From: Nocardia carnea
GTDB taxonomy: Bacteria > Actinomycetota > Actinomycetes > Mycobacteriales > Mycobacteriaceae
DNA length: 55,538 nucleotides
Assembly (NCBI RefSeq): GCF_029869215.1
Contig: NZ_JARWPM010000399.1
Coordinates: 1 to 55,538, forward strand
Reading direction: 5' to 3'
Positions within the stretch are counted from its first letter, which is position 1, and each line of letters starts with the position of its first letter. The notes beneath the pieces were generated by a model. The model worked only from the letters and a program-made list of their open reading frames with translations, had not been told where the DNA came from and did not search any database. The translations under genes and the position numbers were made by a program. Shown here piece by piece: positions 26,701-35,009 of this stretch.

Positions 26701-29700
26701 CTGATCGCATGTGCGGCGATCACCGCGTCCGCGCAGCGCCGCATCGCGACCACCACCACGGTTTCCGGGCCGACCTCCCGGTCGACCAGCCAGCGGGCGA
26801 GCCGATCGGCGCGCGCACCGAATTCCCGGTAGTCGATCGTCACCCCGTCGGCGGTCACCGCCGGAGACTCCGGATCGATTTCTGCCGCGGAGGTCCAATC
26901 CGCCAGTGTCGCACCGTGGGTGTCCGGGTGCCGGGTCCCGTCGAGTACCGCCCGCACGGTGGCCGACGGGTCGGCCACCAGCGCGGTGAGTACCGCACCC
27001 AGCCGCGCCGCCATCCGCTGTGCGGGGGCCTCCGCGACCGCACCCGGCGCGTAGTGCAGCATGAGCCGGAACCGGTCGCCGGGCAGCGCCGTCACAGTCA
27101 CCGGGTAGTGGGTGAGACTGTGCACGGCGACATCCGCCACGCCGACCTCATGTGTGTCCTTCGGTCCCACACCGGTTTTCGGGAAGTTCTCGTAGACGAC
27201 CAGCGTGTCGAACAATTGCCCGACCCCCGCGGCGCGTTCCACGGTGGACAGCCCCAGATACCCCTGGTTCTGCAGTTCCAGTGTGGTCCGCTGGAAATCG
27301 GCGAACTGTTCGGCCACCGGCCGCCCGGGATCGAGGGTCATCCGCACCGGAACGGTATTGCTGAACAACCCGACCATGCCGCCCACCCCGGGCAGATCGG
27401 CGGGCCGGCCCGAAACCACCGCACCGAAAACCACATCGGTACGGCCGAGCTGTTCGGCCAGCACCATCGACCACGCACCCTGCAGCAGGGTGTTCATGGT
27501 GAGCCCGTGCGCCCGGCCGAAGGCCTCGAGCGCGGTCGCGGTCTCCTCGGCCAGCGGTACCTGCAACCCGACCGCCGCCACCCGCGGCCCGGGCGCGCCG
27601 ATCAGGCTCGGCGCCACCAGGCCCGCCAGATACGTACCCCAGCGCCGGGTTTCCGCGGCGGTGTCCCGGGCGGCCAGCCACGCCAGGTACGTGCCGTAGT
27701 AACCCGGTTCGGGCAGTTCCTCCCCGTGGTAGCGGGCGAGCATCTCGCGCAGCACGATCGGTACCGACCAGCCGTCGGCCAGCAGATGATGCGCCGTGAG
27801 CACCAGCCGGTGCACGGTATCGGAGAGCCGGAGCAGCAGGGCGCGCAGCAGCGGCGGGTCACCGATATCGAACAGTTCGGCGCCCGCGGCGGATTCCAGT
27901 GCCAGGGCGCGGTCCGCGGCGTCGGGCAGATCGCGCAGATCCTCGACCCGCCACGCGACACGCGGTTCGCGCGGAATCACCTGGACCGGCTGATCGGCCT
28001 GGTCGTAGTGGAACGCGGCACCCAGATTCGGGTGCCGGCGCAGCACGTCCGCGAACGCGGTTTCCAGCCGGGCCGGATCCACCGGGCCGGACAGTTCGAA
28101 ACGCGCGGTGAGGGTATAGACATCGGCGGCGCCGTCACGCAGGGCGTGGAACAGCAGACCTTCCTGCAGCGGTGACAGCGGCAGCACATCGGCGATCGGC
28201 CCGTGCACGGCGGCCAGTTCCGCGATATTGCGCGACGGCAGGGCGATCGTCACGGATTCGGCCCGCGGCAGCGGCTCCGGATCGGTCTGCGCCGAAACCT
28301 GCACCGGTGCGGCCGCGGCGGCCAGGTCGGCGAGGCTGCGGCGGGTCAGCAGATCCTGCGGCGCCAGCACGTAACCGCGTTCGCGCAACCGGGCACAGAC
28401 ACCGATCGCGGTGATGCTGTCGCCGCCCGCACCGAAGAAATCGTCGTCGATATCGACACTGTCGCCCTCGCGGCCGAGCAATTCGGCCACCACCTCGCCG
28501 AACGCGCGTTCGGCCGGTGTCGCCGGCGGCCGTCCACCGGTGGTTTCCACCGGATCCGGCAGCGCGGGACGGTCCACCTTGCCGTTCACCGTCCACGGCA
28601 ATTCGCCGAGCACTACGATCCGGGCCGGCACCATCGGATCGGGTACCAGTTCGGCCAGCCGGTTACGCAGCCGGGCGCCGAGGTCCGCGGACCCGTCCGC
28701 CGGGTCGGCCGCGGCGCTCTCGGCGGCCACCACATACCCGATCAAACTCGCCCGCCCGCCGAGGTCACGAATATCCGCGGCCGCGGCCAGCACCTCGGGC
28801 AGCCCGCTCAGTGCGGCCTCCACCTCACCGATTTCGATACGGTGCCCGCGAATCTTGACCTGCGCGTCGGCGCGGCCGGAATAGAAGTAGCCCTGCCCGG
28901 GAACCCAGCGCGCCAGGTCGCCGGTGCGGTACATCCGCGCGCCGGGCGGGCCGAACGGGTCGGCGACAAAACTCTGCGCGCTCACCCCGGGCCGGCCCAG
29001 ATACCCCTGCGCGATCCCGGCACCCGCCAGATACAACTCCCCCGGCTGCCCGTCCGCGACCACCTGTAAACCGTTGTCCAGCAGATACGCTCGCACGCCG
29101 GGCAGTGGCAGCCCGATATGCGGATCGGTGCCGCGCACGGGGGTGCCGATGGCGTCGACCGTGGCCTCGGTGGGGCCGTACAGATTCATCGCGGTGATCC
29201 CGGCGTCCTGCACCTGCTGCCACAGATCCGGCGGGCAGGCTTCGCCGCCGAGAACCAGCAGCCGCGGAGCCACCTCCGCCAGACCGTGCGCGAACAGCGC
29301 GGCAGCCAGCGTCGGGGTGCCGTCGACGACCTCGATCCCGTCCGCCCCGAATGCCGCCACCAGCGCGGCGGGGTCACGGCGGATCGTGCTGTCGTACAGA
29401 TGGATCCGGTGGCCGTCGAGCAGCCACAGCAGGGGGTCGAGTGCGGCGTCGAACGCGAAGGAGGTGGTGTGCGCGATCGCCAGCCGGCGGCCGCCGGCGC
29501 GCTCGACGGTTTCGGCGTAGAGGCCCGACCGGTGTCCGGCCAGCAGCTGTGCGAGGGCGGTGTGGTCGATCACCACACCCTTGGGGGTGCCGGTGGATCC
29601 GGAGGTGTAGAGCACGTAGGCCGGGTGGTCACCACGGACGGCGATCCCGGCCGGCGGGGTGTCCGGGTGGTCCCGCAGCGCGGCGGCGACCTGTTCGTCG

Positions 29701-31466
29701 TCGAGCGCGACCACCCGGCCCGCGAGTTCGCCCACCAGTGCGTGGTCGGTGAGGACGAGGACCGGCGACGCGTCGTCGATCATCGTCTGCAACCGGGCCA
29801 CCGGATGTTCCGGATCCAGCGGCAGATAGGTCGCACCCGCACGCCATACCGCCAGCAGCGCCACCACCAGGTCCGCGGCGCGCGGCAACGCCACACCCAC
29901 CGGATCGCCGGTGCGCACACCCTGGTCGCGCAGATACCGGGCCAGCCGGTTCACCCGTGCCCCGAGTTCGGCGCCGGTGTACCGGTCCGCACCTGCCACC
30001 AGCACCATCGCGCCGGGATGCTCGGCGATCATCCGGTCCAGCGCCGCCGGCACCAGTTCCGCCGCGTCCGCGCCGGCGGGACCCGAGCGTTCGTCCAGCA
30101 ACCGCGCACGGTCGGCGCGGTCGAGTAGTTCCAGCGCCCCGACCGGTACCTTGTCCAATTCGGTGAAGGCCTCGATAACCCGGACCAGCCCCGCCATCCG
30201 GCGGTAGGCGGTCTCCGGATCATTGGTGCGGGCATCGCATTCGAAGTTCAGCAGCACGGACTTATCGGGCAGCGGCGTCACGACCAGGCCCAGATCCTCC
30301 GGCGGCCCGCCCGCCACATTGCGCAGCACGCCCTTGGCACCGTCGAAATCGAGGGCGAAATCGAAGACCTTCAGGTTGATCCCGATCCCGTGCAGCAGTT
30401 CACCCGCACCGAAACCCCGCAGGTCGCGGGCCAGATCGGCACCGCTGTAGCGCTGATGCTTCCGCATCTCCTTCAGCGTTTCCGCGACCCGCACCCCCAG
30501 TTCAACGACCGTTTCGTGCGCATGCACGGCCAGCCGCAACGGCAGCACGTTCACCGCCATCGCCGGAGTACTCAGCGCGACCCGCCCGACCCGGCCCATC
30601 ATCAGCATCGACAGCACCACATCGGAGGTGCCCAGCAGCCGTTGCAGGTACGCCGCGTAGCAGGCGATCAGCCCGTCCGCCCAGGTGATCCGGTAGCGCT
30701 CGGTGCAATGTTTGAGCCGGTCGAGCGTGGCGACCGGCAGAATCGCCTCGGCGCGGATCGTCCGTTCCACCGCGCCGCCGAGTGCGGTTCCGCGCCCGTC
30801 CAACGACGGTGCGGGACTGAGCTGTTCGCGCCAGTACTCCTGATCGGCGGTGAACTGTTCGCTGCCCCGGTAGGCCTGTTCGTCGGCCACGAGATCGGCA
30901 ATGGTCCCGAACGTCGCCTTCGGCGGTTCCGTGCCCCGGCGCAGCGCCGTGTAATGCGCGGCCACCCGGCGCGACAGCAGCGCGGCACTGTACCCGTCGA
31001 CTATTAGGTGGTGGTACAGCTGCACACACCAGACTTCGCATTCGGTGAGCCGGATCAGCGTGTAGTTGTAGAGCCGCCGGTCGACCATTCCCCGGCACCG
31101 CTGCGCGGCCTCGTGCCGTTCCAGCGCCACGGCCTCGTGCGCCAGTGACACTGGATCGGCGGCGCCGCGCAGATCGATCATCGGCCGGAGCACCGCGGGC
31201 TCGTTGCCGACGAACTGCCGGGGTCCCGAATCGGTATCGCGGAACCGCAACCGCATGTTCTCGGCCTCGGCGACGGTACGGCGGATGGCCTCGGCCAGCA
31301 GCTCGACATCGATCGGTTCGGCGCCGGATATTTCGAGGACCTCGCCGACCAGGTAACGGCCGGATTCCGGGTCGAATTGCTGTGCGTTCCAGATTCCCAG
31401 CTGGGGGCCGGTGAGCGGCAATCCTGGATCGCTGACCATCGACGCGTTCTGCACTGCCGCCGGCAC
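23784..31466 (-). CDS. dhbF: dimodular siderophore NRPS (C-A-PCP-C-A-PCP-TE)
   Basis: A 2560-residue EntF/DhbF-like synthetase. Approximate domains: C1 14-440 (HHLIVDG, accepts DHB), A1 460-960, PCP1 985-1050 (FGAGGDSITAIG), C2 1095-1520 (LPLSPLQEGLLFH and HHLLADGWS, the D-L type), A2 1535-2010, a Gly/Pro/Ser-rich linker about 2015-2170, PCP2 about 2180-2240 (FAAGGHSLTAV), a second linker, and TE about 2320-2560 (GYSLGG, with a late THFGIVSD His). Pocket residues read by eye: A1 D-A-D-D-V-G-L-V-D, acidic and Arg-like; A2 D-A-L-Q-F-G-L-V-C, nearest the Gly code. There is no epimerase and no MbtH gene nearby. GTG 31466 has AAGGGAG 5 bases upstream. The iron box at 31546 should control it. Confidence 0.95.
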   Translation of the reverse strand: MPAAVQNASMVSDPGLPLTGPQLGIWNAQQFDPESGRYLVGEVLEISGAEPIDVELLAEAIRRTVAEAENMRLRFRDTDSGPRQFVGNEPAVLRPMIDLRGAADPVSLAHEAVALERHEAAQRCRGMVDRRLYNYTLIRLTECEVWCVQLYHHLIVDGYSAALLSRRVAAHYTALRRGTEPPKATFGTIADLVADEQAYRGSEQFTADQEYWREQLSPAPSLDGRGTALGGAVERTIRAEAILPVATLDRLKHCTERYRITWADGLIACYAAYLQRLLGTSDVVLSMLMMGRVGRVALSTPAMAVNVLPLRLAVHAHETVVELGVRVAETLKEMRKHQRYSGADLARDLRGFGAGELLHGIGINLKVFDFALDFDGAKGVLRNVAGGPPEDLGLVVTPLPDKSVLLNFECDARTNDPETAYRRMAGLVRVIEAFTELDKVPVGALELLDRADRARLLDERSGPAGADAAELVPAALDRMIAEHPGAMVLVAGADRYTGAELGARVNRLARYLRDQGVRTGDPVGVALPRAADLVVALLAVWRAGATYLPLDPEHPVARLQTMIDDASPVLVLTDHALVGELAGRVVALDDEQVAAALRDHPDTPPAGIAVRGDHPAYVLYTSGSTGTPKGVVIDHTALAQLLAGHRSGLYAETVERAGGRRLAIAHTTSFAFDAALDPLLWLLDGHRIHLYDSTIRRDPAALVAAFGADGIEVVDGTPTLAAALFAHGLAEVAPRLLVLGGEACPPDLWQQVQDAGITAMNLYGPTEATVDAIGTPVRGTDPHIGLPLPGVRAYLLDNGLQVVADGQPGELYLAGAGIAQGYLGRPGVSAQSFVADPFGPPGARMYRTGDLARWVPGQGYFYSGRADAQVKIRGHRIEIGEVEAALSGLPEVLAAAADIRDLGGRASLIGYVVAAESAAADPADGSADLGARLRNRLAELVPDPMVPARIVVLGELPWTVNGKVDRPALPDPVETTGGRPPATPAERAFGEVVAELLGREGDSVDIDDDFFGAGGDSITAIGVCARLRERGYVLAPQDLLTRRSLADLAAAAAPVQVSAQTDPEPLPRAESVTIALPSRNIAELAAVHGPIADVLPLSPLQEGLLFHALRDGAADVYTLTARFELSGPVDPARLETAFADVLRRHPNLGAAFHYDQADQPVQVIPREPRVAWRVEDLRDLPDAADRALALESAAGAELFDIGDPPLLRALLLRLSDTVHRLVLTAHHLLADGWSVPIVLREMLARYHGEELPEPGYYGTYLAWLAARDTAAETRRWGTYLAGLVAPSLIGAPGPRVAAVGLQVPLAEETATALEAFGRAHGLTMNTLLQGAWSMVLAEQLGRTDVVFGAVVSGRPADLPGVGGMVGLFSNTVPVRMTLDPGRPVAEQFADFQRTTLELQNQGYLGLSTVERAAGVGQLFDTLVVYENFPKTGVGPKDTHEVGVADVAVHSLTHYPVTVTALPGDRFRLMLHYAPGAVAEAPAQRMAARLGAVLTALVADPSATVRAVLDGTRHPDTHGATLADWTSAAEIDPESPAVTADGVTIDYREFGARADRLARWLVDREVGPETVVVVAMRRCADAVIAAHAISRAGGVYLPVDPGQPAERVDTILATAAPALVLTTAADAFTTERAPVVAVDSLDLTGFAAGPLTDADRLAPLRPDNAAYLLFTSGSTGVPKGVAVSHAAIVNTFAWLQEQHRFGAGDTMLYRTPATFDASLLEIYLPLLVGTRIVLARPNGHRDPYYQAQLMADERVTAVQMTSSMLTTMAEESDLTGCSALRCVFTGGEPLPPATAQRFREVTGTQVNNLYGPTEAAVCITYHVTDDTDQDTVPIGRPPGGAGVRVLDERLRPVPFGTVGELYLTGVQLARGYLHEPARTARTFVADPAGHGELMYRTGDLVRWGGNGELDYIGRTDSQIKLRGQRIELGDIESAILRRPEIAQVAVILREDIPGDQRLVAYLRARSGATVDTEVLRAALRETLPSYMIPAAFVELDEIPMTISDKLDRKALPIPEYPVDAAAVASAVAPGGSVGGAGGPAGSGGSITVPGAVSRDGAIARPGEPAGHGVPPEVSVAPGGQGGTTTVSPAAGPGRSAGGPGRRVGQDGSTTVPSAAGTGDSTAGPGARVGQDGSTADQGAPGVGGPAVGAVAPAGPGGASQGVAAAVDAGGPARGQDVSTASGVAGAVTAAMAAVLGIPAIGFDDDFFAAGGHSLTAVRLVGRLRRAGYQVVVDDVFEAPTARALTARIEAAALPTGTDSLPGDAGLSFATASVAEGAAAHFAIGSLDDGAAQPLPAGSRNAGPGLPEADREPVSEEIAMLGRRLDHVLRVRDRGSAEPVFCVHPVGGTAWQFAPLARRLRADRPLIGLQLPALRGDDSGATTIDELAARYVATVRGIQPEGPYYLLGYSLGGNIVHAMAAQLTAAGAEVAFAGLVDSHPLAGLAEQAAEALADPSRLDALLPELPEDAPDLAARIRGAAGELLRMVTKSVAPRYSGPMALYAADPGGEQDAPRVAAQLTGWRAAGARVIPRRLPYTHFGIVSDAGWAEVAALLDTDPALRT

Positions 31467-31545
31467 GGCAACTCCCTTCGCTGTGAACCACTTTCGCCTG
31501 TCGCACCACCCGGTGGAACCCCGCGGCGCGACACACGACCACAGT

Positions 31546-31564
31546 TGAGGTTAGCCTAACCTTT
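31546..31564. promoter_or_regulatory. IdeR/DtxR iron box upstream of the NRPS
   Basis: TGAGGTTAGCCTAACCTTT has a perfect core palindrome AGGTTAGCCTAACCT and matches the consensus except at the ends. It lies 80 bases before the NRPS start. A second dyad, TTTACT-AA-AGTAAA (31562-31575), overlaps its distal edge. Confidence 0.88.
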
Positions 31565-31616
31565 ACTAAAGTAAAACATCTTGATTGTAGTAAGAGCTAG
31601 TGCTCCCGTCCGGTGT

Positions 31617-32462
31617 TCAGTGCGCCCGTACCGCGTTCACCCCCAGCGGAACCACCAGCGGCGAACCCGTTTCCGGATCGTCGATCACCCGGCAGCCCAG
31701 GTCGAAGACCTTCTCCACCAATTCCGCGGTCACGATCTCGCGCGGCGGCCCGGCCGCGACCACCGCACCGTCCCGCATCGCGATCAGGTGATCGGCATAA
31801 CGGAACGCATGATTCAGATCGTGCAGCACCGCGACCACCGTCCGGCCGGTCTCCCGGTTCAGTTCCCGGCACAGGTCGAGCAACTGGATCTGGTGCGCGA
31901 TATCGAGAAACGTGGTCGGCTCGTCGAGCAGCACGATCGGGGTCTCCTGCGCCAGCACCATCGCGATCCACACCCGCTGCCGCTGCCCACCGGACAGTTC
32001 GTCGACCAGCCGCCCGGACAATTCGGCCACCCCCGTGGCGGCCATCGCGGCGGCCACCGCCTCCTCGTCGTGCCGCGACCACTGCCGGATCAGCGACTGA
32101 TGCGGATACCGGCCGCGGGCCACCAGATCGGCGACCCGGATGCCCTCGGGCGCCGTGGAGGTCTGCGGGAGCAGGCCGATCCGGCGGGCCACCTCTTTGG
32201 CGGGATAGGAGCCGATCGCCTTACCGTCCAGCAGTACCGCCCCGGATTCGGGGGCCAGCAGCCGCGAGAGCGCCCGCAGCAGCGTCGATTTACCGCAGGC
32301 GTTGGGCCCGATGATGGCGGTGAAGGTGCCGTCCGGGATATCGACGGTGAGTTCGTCGCTGATCACCCGGTTGCGGTAGCCGAGCCGGAGCCGGTCGGCC
32401 CGCAACCGGGCGGCCACGCCGTCCGGCCGCGCGGCAGCATTGTGCTCGATCTTTTCGTCCAC
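31617..32462 (-). CDS. siderophore ABC transporter ATPase (FecE/FepC type)
   Basis: A 281-residue ABC ATPase. Walker A is GPNACGKST near 50, signature LSGGQRQRVWIAM near 155, Walker B IVLLDEPTTFLD near 175, and the switch His in VLHDLNHAFRYAD. It energises ferric-siderophore import with the two FecCD permeases upstream. GTG 32462 is chosen because GAGGAA lies 8 bases upstream and the longer frame runs into the permease gene. It is the last gene of the leftward permease-permease-ATPase operon and ends 54 bases before the NRPS iron box. Confidence 0.94.
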   Translation of the reverse strand: MDEKIEHNAAARPDGVAARLRADRLRLGYRNRVISDELTVDIPDGTFTAIIGPNACGKSTLLRALSRLLAPESGAVLLDGKAIGSYPAKEVARRIGLLPQTSTAPEGIRVADLVARGRYPHQSLIRQWSRHDEEAVAAAMAATGVAELSGRLVDELSGGQRQRVWIAMVLAQETPIVLLDEPTTFLDIAHQIQLLDLCRELNRETGRTVVAVLHDLNHAFRYADHLIAMRDGAVVAAGPPREIVTAELVEKVFDLGCRVIDDPETGSPLVVPLGVNAVRAH

Positions 32463-32472
32463 GAAAGTTTCC

Positions 32473-33552
32473 TCAGTTCCGTCGAGCCTCGGCCACCAGC
32501 AGGTAGGCCAGATACGCGCCACCGACCGACGCAGTCACCACACCGACCGGCACGGTGGTCGGCGCGAACGCGCGGCGGGAGATCCAATCACACAGCGCCA
32601 GCAGAAACGCCCCCATCGCCGCCGCGGGCAACAGCGCGGTCGTCGGCGTCCGGGCCAGGCGCCGGCCCAGTTGCGGGGCGGCCAGGGCGACGAAGGCGAT
32701 CGGTCCCGCCACCGCCGTACCGACCGCGGTGAAGGCCACGCTCAGCACCGTCAGCACCACCCGCGCCCGCCCCACCCGGACGCCGAGCGCCTGTGCGGCA
32801 TCATCCCCCAGTTCCAGGATCTGCAACTGCCGCGCCGCGGGCACCACCGCGACGGCGAGCAGCACCAGAACCACCAGCGCGGGCGTGATCTCGGCCCAGG
32901 TCAGGCCGTCCAGCGTGCCGACCCCCCAGGCGGCGGCCGACATCGCGGCGTCGAGATCGGCCCGCAGGATCAGCCAGGTGTTGACCGCGGCCAGCATCGC
33001 GCCGATACCGATACCGACGATCACCAGCCGGAATCCCTTGACGTTCTGCCGGAACGCGAGCACGAAAATCGCCAGCGCCGTGGCCAGCCCGCCGCCCACA
33101 GCGCCCGCGGCCGTGGCGTAGTACCCGCCACCGGCCAGGATGACCAGGAGCGCACCGGTGTACGCGCCGGAGTTGAAGCCGACGATATCGGGGCTGCCCA
33201 GCGGGTTACGGGTCACCGATTGCAGAATCGCACCGCTGATGCCCAGCGCCGCACCGAGCACCAGGGCCATCAGCACCCGCGGGAAGCGCCATTCCCACAC
33301 CACGAGTTCGTCGCCACCGACCCCGCTGCCGAGCAGCGCCCGCAGCACCCGGTCCGGCGGAATGGCGAAATCCCCCGAGCCCAGCGCCACCAGCGACACC
33401 GCGCAGGCCGCGACGACCAGCACCACCGACACCACCACACCGCGCACCCCGATCCGGGCGGTGACGCCGCGCGCCCGCAGGACGCGGACCGTGCGGCCGA
33501 AATCCACGGCCGAATGGATACCGATCCGGGGTTGTTTCCGCACCGTGGTCAC
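32473..33552 (-). CDS. siderophore ABC transporter permease 2 (FecCD family)
   Basis: A 359-residue permease with about 9-10 helices. FecCD blocks: FPRVLMALVLGAALGISGAI near 90, QSVTRNPLGSPDIVGFNSGA, and the ATPase-contact loop GDDAAQALGVRVGR near 235. The end, TTVPVGVVTASVGGAYLAYL, is typical. GTG 33552 overlaps the stop of permease 1 (GTGA), which sets this start; the longer upstream frame lies inside permease 1. The N-terminal 30 residues are Arg/Lys-rich and cytoplasmic. Confidence 0.93.
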   Translation of the reverse strand: MTTVRKQPRIGIHSAVDFGRTVRVLRARGVTARIGVRGVVVSVVLVVAACAVSLVALGSGDFAIPPDRVLRALLGSGVGGDELVVWEWRFPRVLMALVLGAALGISGAILQSVTRNPLGSPDIVGFNSGAYTGALLVILAGGGYYATAAGAVGGGLATALAIFVLAFRQNVKGFRLVIVGIGIGAMLAAVNTWLILRADLDAAMSAAAWGVGTLDGLTWAEITPALVVLVLLAVAVVPAARQLQILELGDDAAQALGVRVGRARVVLTVLSVAFTAVGTAVAGPIAFVALAAPQLGRRLARTPTTALLPAAAMGAFLLALCDWISRRAFAPTTVPVGVVTASVGGAYLAYLLVAEARRN

Positions 33553-34580
33553 GACTGCCTCATCTCCGAACGGCGGGCGAGCCAGATGAGCACCGGCGCG
33601 CCGAGGAAGGCCGTGACCACACCCGCCGAGAGCTCGTCCGGCGGAATCGCGACCCGGCCGAGCACATCGGCGAACAGCACCAGCGTCGGCGCCAGGACGA
33701 GTGCGTAGGCGACGATCCAGCGGTAGTCCGGCCCGACGATCCAGCGCGCGATATGCGGTACCGCCAGCCCGACGAAGGTGATCGGCCCGACCGCCGCCGT
33801 CGCCGTCCCGCACAGCAGGATCAGGGCCAGCGCCGTGAACGCCCGGGTCCGTGTCACATGTACGCCGAGTGCGCGGGCCATATCGTCACCGAGCGCCACC
33901 GCGTTCAGCGACCGTGCGGCGATCCCGGCGAAGACGATCCCGGCGGCGATGAACGGCGCCGCGCCCGCGAGCACGTCGTAACCGCGACCCGTCAGCGCAC
34001 CGGCATCCCACTGCCGCATCTCGTCGAACGCGTTCGCGTTCAGCAGGATCAGCCCCTTGGTGATACCGGTGAGCACGGCGGTTACCGCGACTCCGGCCAG
34101 GGTGAGCCGGATCGGGTCGGTGCCGCCGCGGCCGGCGGTCCCCAGCCGGTACACCGCCACCGACACCACCGCCGCCCCGGCGAAACCGAACCACACATAG
34201 GAAGCGATACCGCTGGCGCCCAAATACGCCACCGCGACCGCGATCGCGAAGGCCGCGCCGGCATTGACGCCGAGCAGTCCGGGGTCGGCCAGCGGGTTGC
34301 GTGTCAGTCCCTGCATGAGGCAGCCGGCGATACCGAGCGCGCTGCCCGCGAGCAGGCCGAGCAGAGTGCGGGGCAGACGGTATTCGCTGATGATCAGATC
34401 ATCCGGTGATCCGCCGGGCTCCCACAGCGCGGAAATGATCTCCGTGATCGGAATCTGCTTGACACCCACCATCAGGCTGAGTATGCAGGCCGAAATCAGG
34501 AAGACGGCCGCAAGTAACCACCCCAACCACCTGCGGATCGATACCCGAGTGTGATATTCATAGGACGAACCGGTCGTCAT
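33549..34580 (-). CDS. siderophore ABC transporter permease 1 (FecCD family)
   Basis: A 343-residue permease with YRLPRTLLGLLAGSALGIAG near 70, MQGLTRNPLADPGLLGVNAG, the coupling loop GDDMARALGVHVTRTR near 235, and the family C-terminus ELSAGVVTAFLGAPVLIWL. It pairs with permease 2 as a heterodimeric channel. It is first in its operon; the 80-120 bases upstream hold two iron half boxes. No obvious ribosome site precedes ATG 34580, so translation may be weak or the message leaderless. Confidence 0.93.
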   Translation of the reverse strand: MTTGSSYEYHTRVSIRRWLGWLLAAVFLISACILSLMVGVKQIPITEIISALWEPGGSPDDLIISEYRLPRTLLGLLAGSALGIAGCLMQGLTRNPLADPGLLGVNAGAAFAIAVAVAYLGASGIASYVWFGFAGAAVVSVAVYRLGTAGRGGTDPIRLTLAGVAVTAVLTGITKGLILLNANAFDEMRQWDAGALTGRGYDVLAGAAPFIAAGIVFAGIAARSLNAVALGDDMARALGVHVTRTRAFTALALILLCGTATAAVGPITFVGLAVPHIARWIVGPDYRWIVAYALVLAPTLVLFADVLGRVAIPPDELSAGVVTAFLGAPVLIWLARRSEMRQS

Positions 34581-35009
34581 GACACGGTGCTACAAGAACT
34601 GTGCATCGAATCGTCCCTTCCCGGCACGTATGAGATACGTCACGGTCGTAGCTCACAATTTTTGTTAACTAACCTTTATAGTGAGCGCAGGCTAACCTAA
34701 CTAAACCAGCCTGGCAACAGACTGTGCCGCAAGGCGCGGGCCACCGGCCGTACCGGCCGGCCGCAAGAAGATAGACAGGATGAGGGATTTGATGGCGCAG
34801 TATTTCGTCACCTGATCGCCCAGGAATCGACGATCCGACACCACCGGTGGACTCATTCTTTCCCACCGGATTTCACCTGCGAGTACGCAGCACCCGGAAC
34901 AGGCATGCCTTCGGCCGGTCCGTCCCGGGAATTCGTGCTGCCGTTTTCGCCGGCCACCGCGGCGACGACCGCCTCCGGCGATACTTCGCAAGACCATGAG
35001 GGACACACG
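34581..35009. promoter_or_regulatory. 430-base intergenic region: iron half boxes and porin promoter
   Basis: No gene is supported here. At 34667-34676 and 34682-34700 there are TAACCT-bearing half sites (TTAACTAACC and GGCTAACCTAA) in an AT-rich patch upstream of the leftward permease operon. They look like imperfect or overlapping iron boxes. The right half (34720-35009) is unremarkable until GAGGG at 34998, the ribosome site of the first porin. Confidence 0.6.

Noticed and set aside
23784..31466. bacillibactin or griseobactin assignment
   Set aside because: Module 2 pocket residues do not fit Thr and module 1 residues do not fit Gly, although the general architecture matches DhbF.
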